Positions 28,701 through 36,488 of a stretch of 64,000 nucleotides of DNA are shown here, piece after piece. Below the pieces are notes generated by a model that made no database searches, was not told the origin of the DNA, and was given only the letters and a program-made list of their open reading frames with translations. Position numbers and translations under genes: made by a program. Numbering within the stretch: position 1 is the first letter of the stretch; each line of letters opens with the position of its first letter. Source of the stretch: an uncultured Christensenella sp. (lineage in GTDB: Bacteria > Bacillota > Clostridia > Christensenellales > UBA3700); the NCBI GenBank assembly GCA_910578245.1, contig CAJTPC010000001.1, forward strand, positions 100,564 through 164,563, read 5' to 3'.

Positions 28701-29582
28701 TGGCACGTCAACCGTACCGAATTCCCAAGAAGACGCCATATGATAAGACGGAGCGTCATTATTTCCTTCGTTACCTTGGGTCGTGAGCCAGTTGTTAAGT
28801 TTGACGATATACCAAGTTTTGTTGATTGTTGCTATAGACTGATCAGAGTTAGAATATCCGTAAAACTGACGCGATGAATCGTTCGTCACAGCAAATCTAT
28901 AATTGTTTTTTGCTTTTTCAGTCAACTCAACAGTAAATTGATCTGTATATTGTCCCGATTCACTCCTTGCAGTGCCGGGGAAAGAACACGTGAATATGCC
29001 GGTATTACTATCGTGCGCGTCAAGGATTACATCGGTAACAAGCGTAAGCCTGAACTTCATTTCTTCGCCTTCTGCGCGAACGAAACTGTTCCAAAGTCCG
29101 TCTCTTTGCTCTATCAACTCGCCTAACGTATCATCGGTTTGTTTATCCGTATACCAAGAATTCTTGTATTTATAAAGCGACGTTCCTTGCTCCCCTGCGA
29201 TTTCCTTGCCGGGACGGAGATTGTTGAGAGTTAAGCCGTCTGTTACGCCCAAACGGAAAATACTTGAATCACCCAAATCTATTTCGGTTTTGTTTACCGT
29301 AACGGTCATTGTAGGTATATCGCCGACATCCCATTCGCCAAAGTCTTCGTTGGGTTGGATTTGTATAGTATACGTGCCTGCCTCTTGTATAATCGAGCCT
29401 ATAGAACTATAACTTTTCTCGATGCCGTTGCTGTCTACGTAACGCGTTACTTTTACGTCATAGTCGCCTTTTATTGCCAAAGGAATTCCCGTAATTTCCG
29501 TTTCGTCCGCTTGTAGCGACCTGTCCTTATACTCTCTGGTCTTATTCTCAAGAGCGACGGAAATAATTTTTTTAGCGTACAT
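22692..29582 (-). CDS. Giant repetitive surface protein (2296 residues)
   Basis: 2296 residues, no signal peptide, a C-terminal membrane helix (VYIDIALATLASIFTIVVISAVV) and a basic tail. The body consists of roughly fifteen diverged repeats of about 90-120 residues. Each opens with N-x-W, then P-x-I-x-x-W-x-W/Y-G, and ends with a LDVGxYxLxW-type strand, like a chain of Ig/MBG-type beta domains. The start reads AKKIISVALENKTREYKDRSL, resembling the first strand of an MBG domain rather than a protein start. Its frame stays open 63 bases upstream of the ATG, back into the preceding LRR gene. I infer that it is the downstream part of a larger secreted protein, or is exported in another way. It could serve as an adhesin or envelope filament. 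Confidence 0.65.
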   Translation of the reverse strand: MYAKKIISVALENKTREYKDRSLQADETEITGIPLAIKGDYDVKVTRYVDSNGIEKSYSSIGSIIQEAGTYTIQIQPNEDFGEWDVGDIPTMTVTVNKTEIDLGDSSIFRLGVTDGLTLNNLRPGKEIAGEQGTSLYKYKNSWYTDKQTDDTLGELIEQRDGLWNSFVRAEGEEMKFRLTLVTDVILDAHDSNTGIFTCSFPGTARSESGQYTDQFTVELTEKAKNNYRFAVTNDSSRQFYGYSNSDQSIATINKTWYIVKLNNWLTTQGNEGNNDAPSYHMASSWEFGTVDVPSAPAVALGTDVHITFSLELTSQYIVGGSGILILSTDENGDPITIDKYAQYINSSLPVGNYRIIYSVDFKNDDNTKFDTFQQSFSFTVYEKEFATEENSAINQLKGKTFEYDMTDVSNAYNKNKVLFDLSKLDSTDKLRDMLGLNDETVGNTQRMGIWREKGYDALFDRHFSITYNLNRMWNNSYLNLSELQVNYPMNTPDVYTVYYQLTCKNRKSLVNENDDARRQCFFYVVVYRTLTTPTVNDITYTGYDIYPTVSYLNGELAFEQSYYTVSYPSAQDNVNNGEKKAILTIADRDFQLYRWQTGATAETGNIIEIPYNIVAANNKTTVPLYMAGWSWNSEITLDNIVWETQFGNEKEDFTFTLVPVRSGDNDDRETVSDIDKFGIAPAGVYTLHAYCPADKDGNWNEFEQTLTVTISKAVNTWYKSPSITSWSWNQYENYDWSLGSPIEIHAVPTYYSTSTESKSGSGRFDFRIYSINEDATGDDMYNVVYFGDDFHFQFERDINGDFLTNGVDPKDGGHFILPIDVAKKLASLPAGQYYLVATVYDHNNYTGLNNAVDSFVKGAVPFTIASANNVWSDTIIATDWAYSEFELGHHLHIGEAKYETQLKYSVYYDDTTNVVEIEGVRLEGITDFKVAASGSAYTYEELLGMLGVGSYMLKVHGDEAQRNDRGGINYLAIDDQRKIMVIKAANTLSDTFAVGAYTIGTSTEGLISQYTARFDSKKVGYRISQGGKYVDGLSDTQTSDDIISYGQSLTYDELLEKISQLSSTEIGSQYTVWWTTIGSDNYSAQYGSRAFWVYLGQNAWKGEAPDMNDWTYDKTEHAFDKDSISLIHEVDDSKISIDYYVAMLDDDTGQYVIGSLLNDCPTNTGSYFVKITVGSDEYYRGMSVDLFFRVNMADNSFKTTPSIKNNSWDYSQLMLDDIIMGAPVNEEGNMNIQYVVTRAISGSDEEDRMAILSWVLGREVNNNLIALDSFYSKLKALDVGEYKLYITLSSSANYKELALNPIILTVNKAHNGYEDGKSPAIVNNVTQWEWNGYDATLWREVATKFGEVTIFIDDNAVASLSVSNNLSRLDVGEHNIRFFVEGTSNYEGLDETRKFSIIKNKNGWKDGDKDNTAFINDWTWGEYNNDISGGAPVWKEPAPKYGTSQATIYRGKNGVGGELIRSNIALYSLDIVMNSLDAGFYYIIWTVVGDTNYESITREYIDFEVKVNANKWDDDKPATMRENDKKEISGIEFGWTWGEYGKDAGVDYFTVPVAKYGLVVAKITKYDSTWNNPTLIVDGVSNHISIANTLDRLDVGRYRIEWSATDPNSTGNFEEIDYPKAIEFIINRGVNSWTGDKPYIDGWQWGAFDSSLWKAPGLASGSPNATVIKLNSDGTDGEHIIEKISAEYLSAQLAELEVGNYRLVWTADENDNYEIEGENKDDLTFQVSVNVNGWIIKPAITATDSQWQWKTFTLAYWQIPSAQYHHNDISATVYKLDDGCDFEYDDLNNKYILDESKCSAIDGITLATLDAINNLSIGKYLIKVSVPQDEQGRFLGIESVLPFTVIPNENEFTSKDCYIKGYAYSDFRGYWSAPTAQFGDITASVYITTDSKRELITTVNTNGLNDVLTALHAGSYEVVWAITPDVDGNYLGGKTTTSTFVVTKADNLWLQKPSIDSWAWGSFDAKTAGLKAIPLNTKDGLSVHFKIVDSAYGEISEFSGLVDNQGYFTDIAKVSDVLKNLKPATYHLLAYYPELEDYNKLDKNNESEFVIKHAENKWVMTPDIVDWTYGSPTNAPTGSAIFGDKIKYTYYKAVLDANGEPIFKNGKYQVVENSAFDGWGKDEIADAGVYIVQADVEGNDYYAPLSAQFVLRVSNSKYNYWKTQPTIQSWVFGSDKCLPEGESAYGNVTWTYYKATWSEALNKWIPTGEAISTDGENPPEEVGQYILVASVGASEGYNALIANVFFEIYERATSAMSSDLLVYIDIALATLASIFTIVVISAVVRRYRKNDSVNE

Positions 29583-29626
29583 GTTTATTACGTCGATTCC
29601 CTTGCTCGATGCATTGCGAAGCGATG

Positions 29627-31546
29627 CTATACTACTGCCGTTTTATCTGCCGTACTTATCAGCGTTTCTGTATATTTAGTATTGAAATTCGTATTGGTAA
29701 ACCAACTCGTCTTTGCATAGCCTGTATACTTTGTCAATGATGGGAAAGTTTGAGTTTCGTGTTCCCACACATCGCTGTCTTTACGTACGTAATCAAAAGG
29801 ATTGTTATAAAGAGCGCTGTTATAACTAGACAAACTGCCTGAATACAAGCGTTGCATTTTCGCTTCTTCAACGGCGTTATACTGATATTTATTTGCGTCG
29901 GTATCCCATTCCGCTACGTTAGGTACGATGTCTATCAAATAGGTATAGTATTTCCCCGTGCTCACAGAAAAATCCTTAGCGACTTTTTGAAATCCGCTTG
30001 TCGCATTAGAATTAATATAATAGTTGTTGTAATCGGTATAATTGCGATAAATAAACAAAGGCGGAACTGTAGACGAATAACTAAATCCTCCGGTACTTGT
30101 TATCGCCGGATTATTTGACGGAAGATAGAATATAAGACCCGTGGTTCTTCCCAAAAAAGCAAGCCCCTGACTTCCGATTTTTTCTACGTTGCCCAAATTA
30201 AACGTCCACATTGGCGCATTATGGAACGCCTTGTTGCCAATTACGGAAACAGCGTCGTCAGGTATTGTCATGTGCCATACCCAACGATAAAAGAATGCTT
30301 GCTGACCTATGTCGTATCTCAACTTCGAGCTGCCTTGAGTACCTGCGATTACACGGCTTCTTTCAGTATCGACATTGGAAATTGCGCCGTTAATAGCTAC
30401 GTTTTCTCCAAGTTGAGCTTGCGTAGTAAATGCGCTGAAATCATTTTGAACTTGATTGCCGGAGCAATCAAGATAGTCGAATTGCCCCGCTCTGCTTTCT
30501 GAATTTTTAGCCAGATCTACTTGCGTAGGCAAAATTACGTTATAATTGTCCGAAGCGTTGACGGTATCGCCCCCGCTCTCCGTACCGTGATAACCCACCA
30601 AATACCATTTGCCTATTTTATATGATTCGTCAGACGTAAGTCCGGTAGCCAGCGAAGATGTTCTTGAAATATTTTTACAAAATACGAATCCGTCTACGGT
30701 GCGAATCAACCAAGAACGTCCTGCGCCTTTAACGTATACATTCATATATGCACCGCTTATTGATGCCAAACTTTGAACTTTAGATACAAAAGTACCGTTT
30801 GCATTGGAAGGAAGTTCGACTTCCACAATTTTTCCACATCCGTTAAAAGCGGAAGTATTCAGTCCGCTTCCGTCTGCGCCCAGTCCTGATGGCAAAGAAA
30901 TGTGACACAATGCGTTTCCGACAATGGCTTGCTCTCCTATCGAAGTAACGCTGTCGGGAAGAGCGACGTCATACAATCTATCGCAAGTCTTAAAAGTGTA
31001 GGCGGGAATTGAAGTGAGTTTTGTAGCCTTGCTTAAATCCACTCTCTCCAACCAACCGCCACCCAAAGCAGATTTTGCGGAAGTAGCTCCGATAAACGAC
31101 TGAAGATTGCTTCCCTCATCTGCCGTAATAGAAAGCCACTTAACAGAGGGAATACCTTTTGTGTTATCATTGGAACCGGCGTCTATTGTCTTAACAGAGT
31201 TTGGCAAAAGCAAATGCACGTATTTATCAATAACATCGGTAGAATTCATACCCGTCCAAAGTCCGTCGGTTATTGACATTACGCTTGAACTGGTATAAAT
31301 AAATTGTTCTTCAAGTATACCAAGTTTATTCGCGTACGCTTTAGCTTTGTCTTCAGTTTCAGCTATTATGTAAGGTTTTTCCCTGTAAAACTTATTGACT
31401 GCCGTGTTTTGTGTAACTACGCCGTTTTCGTCGTTAAATTTATTGCTTAAAGGCAAAGTCAACAATGCGATCACTGTTAAGAACGCGATAAGAACTGTGG
31501 CTAAAACTACCCAAATGATTTTTCCAGATTTATTCTTCGTATTCAT
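29627..31546 (-). CDS. BspA-type leucine-rich-repeat surface protein
   Basis: 639 residues. An N-terminal membrane segment (IIWVVLATVLIAFLTVIALLTL, about 9-31) preceded by KNKSGK serves as signal anchor. The rest carries BspA/TpLRR-type repeats: LPDSVTSIGEQAIVGNALCHISLPSGLG, ISGLxx-like blocks, and IPDDAVSVIGNKAFHNAPMWTFNLGNVEKIGSQ. Such domains mediate adhesion. The protein ends soon after the last LRR with no cell-wall anchor. The next gene downstream begins in a -1-related frame without a signal peptide and has a membrane anchor, so both may have come from one long gene. First gene of the surface cluster. Confidence 0.7.
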   Translation of the reverse strand: MNTKNKSGKIIWVVLATVLIAFLTVIALLTLPLSNKFNDENGVVTQNTAVNKFYREKPYIIAETEDKAKAYANKLGILEEQFIYTSSSVMSITDGLWTGMNSTDVIDKYVHLLLPNSVKTIDAGSNDNTKGIPSVKWLSITADEGSNLQSFIGATSAKSALGGGWLERVDLSKATKLTSIPAYTFKTCDRLYDVALPDSVTSIGEQAIVGNALCHISLPSGLGADGSGLNTSAFNGCGKIVEVELPSNANGTFVSKVQSLASISGAYMNVYVKGAGRSWLIRTVDGFVFCKNISRTSSLATGLTSDESYKIGKWYLVGYHGTESGGDTVNASDNYNVILPTQVDLAKNSESRAGQFDYLDCSGNQVQNDFSAFTTQAQLGENVAINGAISNVDTERSRVIAGTQGSSKLRYDIGQQAFFYRWVWHMTIPDDAVSVIGNKAFHNAPMWTFNLGNVEKIGSQGLAFLGRTTGLIFYLPSNNPAITSTGGFSYSSTVPPLFIYRNYTDYNNYYINSNATSGFQKVAKDFSVSTGKYYTYLIDIVPNVAEWDTDANKYQYNAVEEAKMQRLYSGSLSSYNSALYNNPFDYVRKDSDVWEHETQTFPSLTKYTGYAKTSWFTNTNFNTKYTETLISTADKTAVV

Positions 31547-32078
31547 GAATTCCTCTCCATCACAAAAACCATATTTTATATGTTTTAACTTTACTCAATT
31601 CCCCTTATTATAGTTTTATTAGATCCCCTTATTTTTTTATTTGCCGTCACACTTTAGCGACATGCGCAAATTATGCTATGCCTAAAATGATAAACTAATC
31701 GCCTCGCATATTACTACTAAGCAAAATGTCTTGTCAACTGTTTTTTTGTATTTTTTGGCTTATTTCCATCATTTTCCTCTATTTTTCGCCATTATTCTAC
31801 AAAATCTTACACTAATTAAACAACTTTATCACAATATTACATATTGCAAATATTCCATTATTGTTAATATAACTTCATTTACTATAACAATTTAAGTTAA
31901 AAAATTTGTCAAAACGCGACATCTAATTGCCTATTTCAACAAATTTTATATTTCTTTCTCTTTACATTATAGTGATATAATAATAACACGATAGTTTCAA
32001 ATAGTCAACACAATAGTTTTAATAAAACATAAAAATAGTGCATAAACTAGAACTATAGTTTAGCGCGTGGTGATAAAT
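31547..32078. other. AT-rich interval between divergent surface operon and XRE gene
   Basis: No gene is visible. The right part holds the XRE operator sequences: three ATAGTTT words (31991-31997, 32013-32019, 32055-32061) and the palindrome at 32043-32062. TATAAT at about 31975-31980 could be a plus-strand -10. The left part probably holds the promoter of the surface cluster, but I see no clean -35/-10 pair. Confidence 0.45.
32043..32062. promoter_or_regulatory. Probable operator of the XRE regulator
   Basis: TAAACTA and TAGTTTA are perfect 7-base arms around GAACTA, 17 bases before the XRE ATG; related ATAGTTT half-sites recur upstream. Confidence 0.5.
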
Positions 32079-32372
32079 ATGGATAAATTTGAAGTTGCAA
32101 GGCGCATAAAAAGTTTGCGTGAAGCAAAAAACTTAACTCAAAATGCTTTGGCTAATAATGCAGGGGTATCTCCAACTTATATTTATCAATTAGAAAAAGG
32201 TGAAAAGAGTCCTACGGTAGAATACCTTGACCACATTTGTTGGGGATTAGGAATATCGATTGAAGATTTTTTCAGTACAAAAGAAAAGTCAAAGGAACAA
32301 ATTCCCGATAAATACTCAAATCTTACAGCAGAACAAAAAAAACTTCTAAACGAATTTTTGAATAGTTTGTAG
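32079..32372 (+). CDS. XRE-family transcriptional regulator
   Basis: 97 residues. An N-terminal Cro/C1-type helix-turn-helix (FEVARRIKSLREAKNLTQNALANNAGVSPTYIYQLEKGEKSPTVEYLDHICWGLGISIEDFF) makes up most of the protein, followed by a short helix. I use the ATG preceded by GGTGAT rather than the GTG four codons earlier. It is the only plus-strand gene among minus-strand neighbours and ends just where the 209-bp repeat begins. The palindrome upstream suggests autoregulation; the divergent surface operon may be another target. Phage-repressor ancestry is possible. Confidence 0.85.
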   Translation: MDKFEVARRIKSLREAKNLTQNALANNAGVSPTYIYQLEKGEKSPTVEYLDHICWGLGISIEDFFSTKEKSKEQIPDKYSNLTAEQKKLLNEFLNSL

Positions 32373-32579
32373 TTTCAAGTCCATATCCACGATAGAAATT
32401 ATATTACACTCCTTATATAACTTTCTTGACAAAATCTATCGTGAAAACGTTGTTATGTTCCACTCAATTAATTCTAAATTTCAAAAAATCAACTCGAAAT
32501 GCCAATAAATGCCCTATTTTTGCTACATTAGGATGAAAAAAGGTCTAATCGTCAAAAGACTTTTAGACCATTACACTTG
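32371..32579. repeat. 209-bp direct repeat, left copy
   Basis: Near-identical to 38205-38413 over its full length, same orientation, with a more diverged middle. It contains CACGATAG/CTATCGTG inverted arms at 32388-32395 and about 32438-32445, and near its right end a minus-strand terminator: GGTCTAA and TTAGACC arms followed by TTTTTT. It encloses no open frame. Together the copies bracket a 5.6-kb cassette. Confidence 0.85.
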
Positions 32580-32637
32580 TGTGTATAAGACGAAATTTAT
32601 CGTTTTGATAGGTGTGTATGACAACTTTTTATTTCGT

Positions 32638-33306
32638 CTATCGCAATACATCGATAGGTTTGCGTTTAGACACGACGTAACTTCCGGTTAGGCTTATTAT
32701 AAGCGTAACCGCAAGCGATACTGCAAATATTAATGCCACCTGCCGTATTCCAAATACCGAAATAGGTATCATAATACCTAAATCGCTCTTTACCATAGAG
32801 TTGATGACAATACCCGCTATTCCGCTGATAAGAGAAGATATTGGGAATATCACAGCAAAGAGTATCATCCCTTCAAATAAACATATATGGAAAATATCTC
32901 TCGACGTTGCTCCGATCGCTCTCAATATGCCTATCTCCCTTTCTCTTGCCATAATTGAGTTTACCAAATAGTTGCCAAACATAAACGAGGCAAAAATGCC
33001 AATGCCAAGAGACACATAATAAAATATCTTTTTCATTATATCCATTGTGCTTTTAATAAATCCTGCTTGTTCCAAGACGCCGTTATTTGTCCGTATTTTT
33101 TCATTATTATCAAGGTATTGTGATATAACGTTCTTTATCTTAGATTTATTTTCAGGAGAAATCTTCACTAAGCCTGCGGTTGCCTCAATGTGTTTTGCTT
33201 CTAGCGTTGCTTTATCATTTTGGTATGCTACCGAATTTATAAGTACCCTACTGCTCTCAGTGATAAAGTACGACCAAACATTGTCAAGTACTGAAATGTC
33301 TAGATA
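32638..33306 (-). pseudogene. Truncated ABC-transporter permease (FtsX/MacB-like), C-terminal fragment
   Basis: The open frame gives the last 176 residues of an FtsX-type permease: a coiled region, then three membrane helices with the conserved block NSIMAREREIGILRAIGATSRDIFHICLFEGM and the typical ending SYVVSKRKPIDVLR. The same frame continues upstream without a good start (SYFITESSRVLINSV and so on) until a stop at 33307-33309. The N-terminal helix, most of the periplasmic domain and the ATPase partner are missing, so this is a 5'-truncated remnant. It lies immediately inside the left 209-bp repeat, consistent with recombination damage. Confidence 0.75.
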
Positions 33307-33361
33307 TTAATCTAATATTTGAAAAATTACTCCATAATTCCTCAAGTATTATAATTAACCT

Positions 33362-35572
33362 CTATCTTCCTTCTTTTCCAGTATCACCTGGATCGCCAGT
33401 AGGTCCTGGTTTTCCTACTCCTGAATAACTCTTTCCACCTTGACCACCATTGCCGCCATCACCACCTGGGCCACCGGTGCCATTACTTCCATTCACTAAC
33501 TGCGTGAAACTGCCTGTTATTGTTGCCATACCAGATTTAGCATCATAGCCTTGTCCTTTTGTACCACCTCTGCCGCCGGTACCACCTTTACCGCCTTTGC
33601 CACCAGTGCCCCAAGCATTATTTTTTCCTGGTCCACCTGTGCCGCCTTTGCCGCCTTTACCGCCATTGCCTCCATCGCCACCACGTGCGTATACTTGTGC
33701 CCATGACGCTATTTTGATTGCTCTCGCTACATTAAAAGCATATCTGCCTGAACCACCTGTGCCACCTTGATGCCCTGTGTTACCTTGCGCTGCAGTTTCG
33801 GTCATAGCATCCCCTTGTTTGCCTTGTGCTCCGTTGCCTCCATTACCGCCATAGACTTCTAGTCTACTGACATTTATATATACATAGGACGCCCATACAG
33901 CGCTACCGCCATGTCTTCCAGCTATTGCCACTATATCTCCAGGTCCTACTGGGTTATTTACGTTTCCGTCGATCCCATTGCCACCATATATTTTCAGTGT
34001 GGAGGTACCTTCTTGTTGTATATTTATACTATGGCATACTATACCGCTACAATAGTGCTCTGGGCTTCCCGTATACATTATATTGTACGTTAGTCTTTTC
34101 CCACCTCTTATTATTGAGTCACCTTTACATACTAAATTTAATCGGCAATCTCCACTCATTTCCATTCCACTTGTACCATTGATTCTAACTGCTATTGCTA
34201 TATTCGAAGCCTTTGAGTAAATAGCGTTGTAGTCGTCTTGAGCTTGGAATTTGAAATCCCATAGTGTTATTGCTATTGGAGTCTCTCTTTCTTTCTCTAT
34301 CTCAAATCTCAAATTCTTAAATTCTTTACTTGTTGTTCCCCTCAATATTACTTCTTCAACATCCGTACTAAATGTATATACACTATCCACGTTTGTTGGC
34401 AAATCTCTAAAGTCCATTATGGACAAAACCTTTGTTATTGTCCTTGTTTGATTTGTGCCAACTGATTCCGTCTCTGGCCATCTCGCTTTTAGAACTAAAT
34501 TCCCTGTTGTCCCTTTCTCTATTCTCGTTATAACATTGTTATTATTTGTAAGGTTTATCCATCCTCTATTATATAAACCATTACTTAATCCATATTGCCT
34601 ACTGCTTGGCAAGTCAAATGCGTCTTCTATTGTATAATTCCTATTTGATACGCCACTGCCGCCGTCTGCATTAAATGTAATACTGTATACTGTTGGCGTC
34701 CACTTTGCATATAATGTTATACTTGGAGCAGTTATTCCTTCTATATCTTGATCCCACTTGATTCCATTTCCGTAGTTTTTACCGCTTAAATCCGATTCTG
34801 CAAACCATCCTGCGAAGTCATAACCATCCTTCGTTGGCTTTGGCATACCTGACAATATACTTCCATATACCACTCCTGACATGTTACTACATGCGCTACC
34901 ACCATTACTGTTAAATACTATTTCACTATTCTTCTCTTCCCATTGTGCCAATATTTCCAAAGTTCCATTATTTTCATAGTTATCAGTAATGTCTGGCATA
35001 GTGACAAATTCGAATTTTTTATTACTTTCATTTTTGTATGTCCAATATGTAAAATTGTAACCTACTTTTAAAGGAATATCTACCGAAATATCCATCCCTA
35101 CGTTTGCTGTTATTTCTTTATATATATTGCTATCATCATAATAATATATAACTGTATGCAATTCGTCTGTATAGCGTGGGGACAAAACAATAATCCCATC
35201 ACTATTTTTAAATGCTTCTAGATTAGGCACGTACGAACTTGCCCAGCCAAAAATTTGATCTTGACAATAAAAGTCCTCAAACTTTTTACCGCTTATATAA
35301 CCGCCTTTCTCTATAAATAACTTCTTTATTTCAAAAAAATTAACCTCTTTTCCTTGTGTTAATTTTACCGAACTGTCAGTGCTTATTCCATCATCGCCAA
35401 TATACAAATAATTATTGCCCATATCTATCTTTACTGTATAAGCAACAATCTCCTCGCATGCGAAGACGATTTCATCCCCAATAATAACATTTATTATTGA
35501 AGCAATAAAAACCAAACTGACTACAATTAATATCAAAAATAATCTTTTTTGTCTTATACCAAATGTTTTCAT
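33362..35572 (-). CDS. Secreted InlB-repeat, glycine-rich/collagen-like surface protein
   Basis: 736 residues from the ATG that follows GGAGGTATTT; the ATG four codons earlier overlaps this ribosome site. A signal anchor (LFLILIVVSLVFIASIINVII) leads to three InlB/Listeria-Bacteroides-type repeats (about 150-380), recognisable by IVFNSNGGSACSN, GYDFAGWF and LYAKWTP. A beta-rich region (380-560) follows, then a C-terminal tail of about 170 residues built of GGx and Gxy triplets, ending in GKPGPTGDPGDTGKEGR. Such tails form polyglycine-II or collagen-like helices. There is no sortase motif. The gene has its own ribosome site and follows a terminator, so it is separate from, but next to, the sigma-factor operon. 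Confidence 0.7.
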   Translation of the reverse strand: MKTFGIRQKRLFLILIVVSLVFIASIINVIIGDEIVFACEEIVAYTVKIDMGNNYLYIGDDGISTDSSVKLTQGKEVNFFEIKKLFIEKGGYISGKKFEDFYCQDQIFGWASSYVPNLEAFKNSDGIIVLSPRYTDELHTVIYYYDDSNIYKEITANVGMDISVDIPLKVGYNFTYWTYKNESNKKFEFVTMPDITDNYENNGTLEILAQWEEKNSEIVFNSNGGSACSNMSGVVYGSILSGMPKPTKDGYDFAGWFAESDLSGKNYGNGIKWDQDIEGITAPSITLYAKWTPTVYSITFNADGGSGVSNRNYTIEDAFDLPSSRQYGLSNGLYNRGWINLTNNNNVITRIEKGTTGNLVLKARWPETESVGTNQTRTITKVLSIMDFRDLPTNVDSVYTFSTDVEEVILRGTTSKEFKNLRFEIEKERETPIAITLWDFKFQAQDDYNAIYSKASNIAIAVRINGTSGMEMSGDCRLNLVCKGDSIIRGGKRLTYNIMYTGSPEHYCSGIVCHSINIQQEGTSTLKIYGGNGIDGNVNNPVGPGDIVAIAGRHGGSAVWASYVYINVSRLEVYGGNGGNGAQGKQGDAMTETAAQGNTGHQGGTGGSGRYAFNVARAIKIASWAQVYARGGDGGNGGKGGKGGTGGPGKNNAWGTGGKGGKGGTGGRGGTKGQGYDAKSGMATITGSFTQLVNGSNGTGGPGGDGGNGGQGGKSYSGVGKPGPTGDPGDTGKEGR

Positions 35573-35735
35573 AAATACCTCCATTCTATTAATAAAACAA
35601 TTTAACTTCTTAATTCGTCCCCCAATTTAATATTTTTATAAGAAAATCATTCTATTAGGCACTACATGCTCTCTACTCCTCTACTTAAATAACAATTCTA
35701 TCAACGATTTTGTCCCATCTTCTCACAAAATTTCA

Positions 35736-35767
35736 TAAAAAAAGACAACTAGTCTAAATAGTTGTCT
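35736..35767 (-). terminator. Intrinsic terminator of the sigma/peptidase/anti-sigma operon
   Basis: On the minus strand AGACAACTA, a 7-base loop and TAGTTGTCT are followed by seven Ts, 43 bases past the anti-sigma-like gene. Confidence 0.8.
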
Positions 35768-35809
35768 CTCAAATAGATTTATGAACTTACTATAATATCA
35801 CTTCACCTC

Positions 35810-36487
35810 TTAAGAATAAATCATGTCTAATGCTTCAGTTACTGGCATTTCACTAAAACTATCAAAATTTATAAAATAATTATATTCGCCAATCGTAAAT
35901 GTCATTGCATATGAGTAATAAAAATTATCCTCCTCATAACTTATCAAATATCTAACTGGTATATCTCTCCATTTTACACTATCCGTTATAATGTCGAATT
36001 TTTGAAGTTGAGTTAAAATGTATGATTTATTTACCACATTTAACTTAATATCGTCAAAATACTCATCGAATATAATCATCTCAATATACAATCCAAAATT
36101 TTGATTGTTTTCTTTATATGTCATTATGGACGTATATGACTCAATATATTCTATTGACGGCAATAGACAATTAAAATTATATTTATTATTAATCTCATCA
36201 ATATCGCTTATTTCTACTAATTCGATTTGAGAATTATCACAATAAAAATATTGTGACGCATCTTGCGGTGCCCCTTCTTTATTCAACAATATTGGAAGAG
36301 CAACTGACAAGGAAACTATTACCGCTAAGAGCATAGTAAACGCAATCCATACATATTTGGGAATGCTTCTATGCACCTTTATCTCGTACTCACTTCTATT
36401 TCTCAATTTTTGCAGGTCTGTATCTTTCCCTCTCTTTGTAGAGTCAACATACTTTCCCATTAATTCGTTAAATCTATCGTCTTTCAT
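35810..36487 (-). CDS. Membrane protein, probable anti-sigma factor
   Basis: 225 residues. A charged cytoplasmic N-terminus (about 1-45, rich in Lys, Arg and Asp) precedes a single membrane helix (VWIAFTMLLAVIVSLSVALPILL) and an extracytoplasmic domain of about 155 residues with many Tyr and acidic residues. This single-pass layout, directly downstream of an ECF sigma factor, is that of anti-sigma factors, although no zinc-binding H-x3-C-x2-C motif is visible. It starts one base after the peptidase stop. I infer that it holds the sigma factor at the membrane and senses an external signal. It could instead be an unrelated lipase- or pheromone-like membrane protein. Confidence 0.55.
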   Translation of the reverse strand: MKDDRFNELMGKYVDSTKRGKDTDLQKLRNRSEYEIKVHRSIPKYVWIAFTMLLAVIVSLSVALPILLNKEGAPQDASQYFYCDNSQIELVEISDIDEINNKYNFNCLLPSIEYIESYTSIMTYKENNQNFGLYIEMIIFDEYFDDIKLNVVNKSYILTQLQKFDIITDSVKWRDIPVRYLISYEEDNFYYSYAMTFTIGEYNYFINFDSFSEMPVTEALDMIYS

Positions 36488-36488
36488 T

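Noticed and set aside
28985..28998. ACACGTGAA in the giant surface gene as parS
   Set aside because: It matches only one arm and lies in coding sequence, so chance is more likely.
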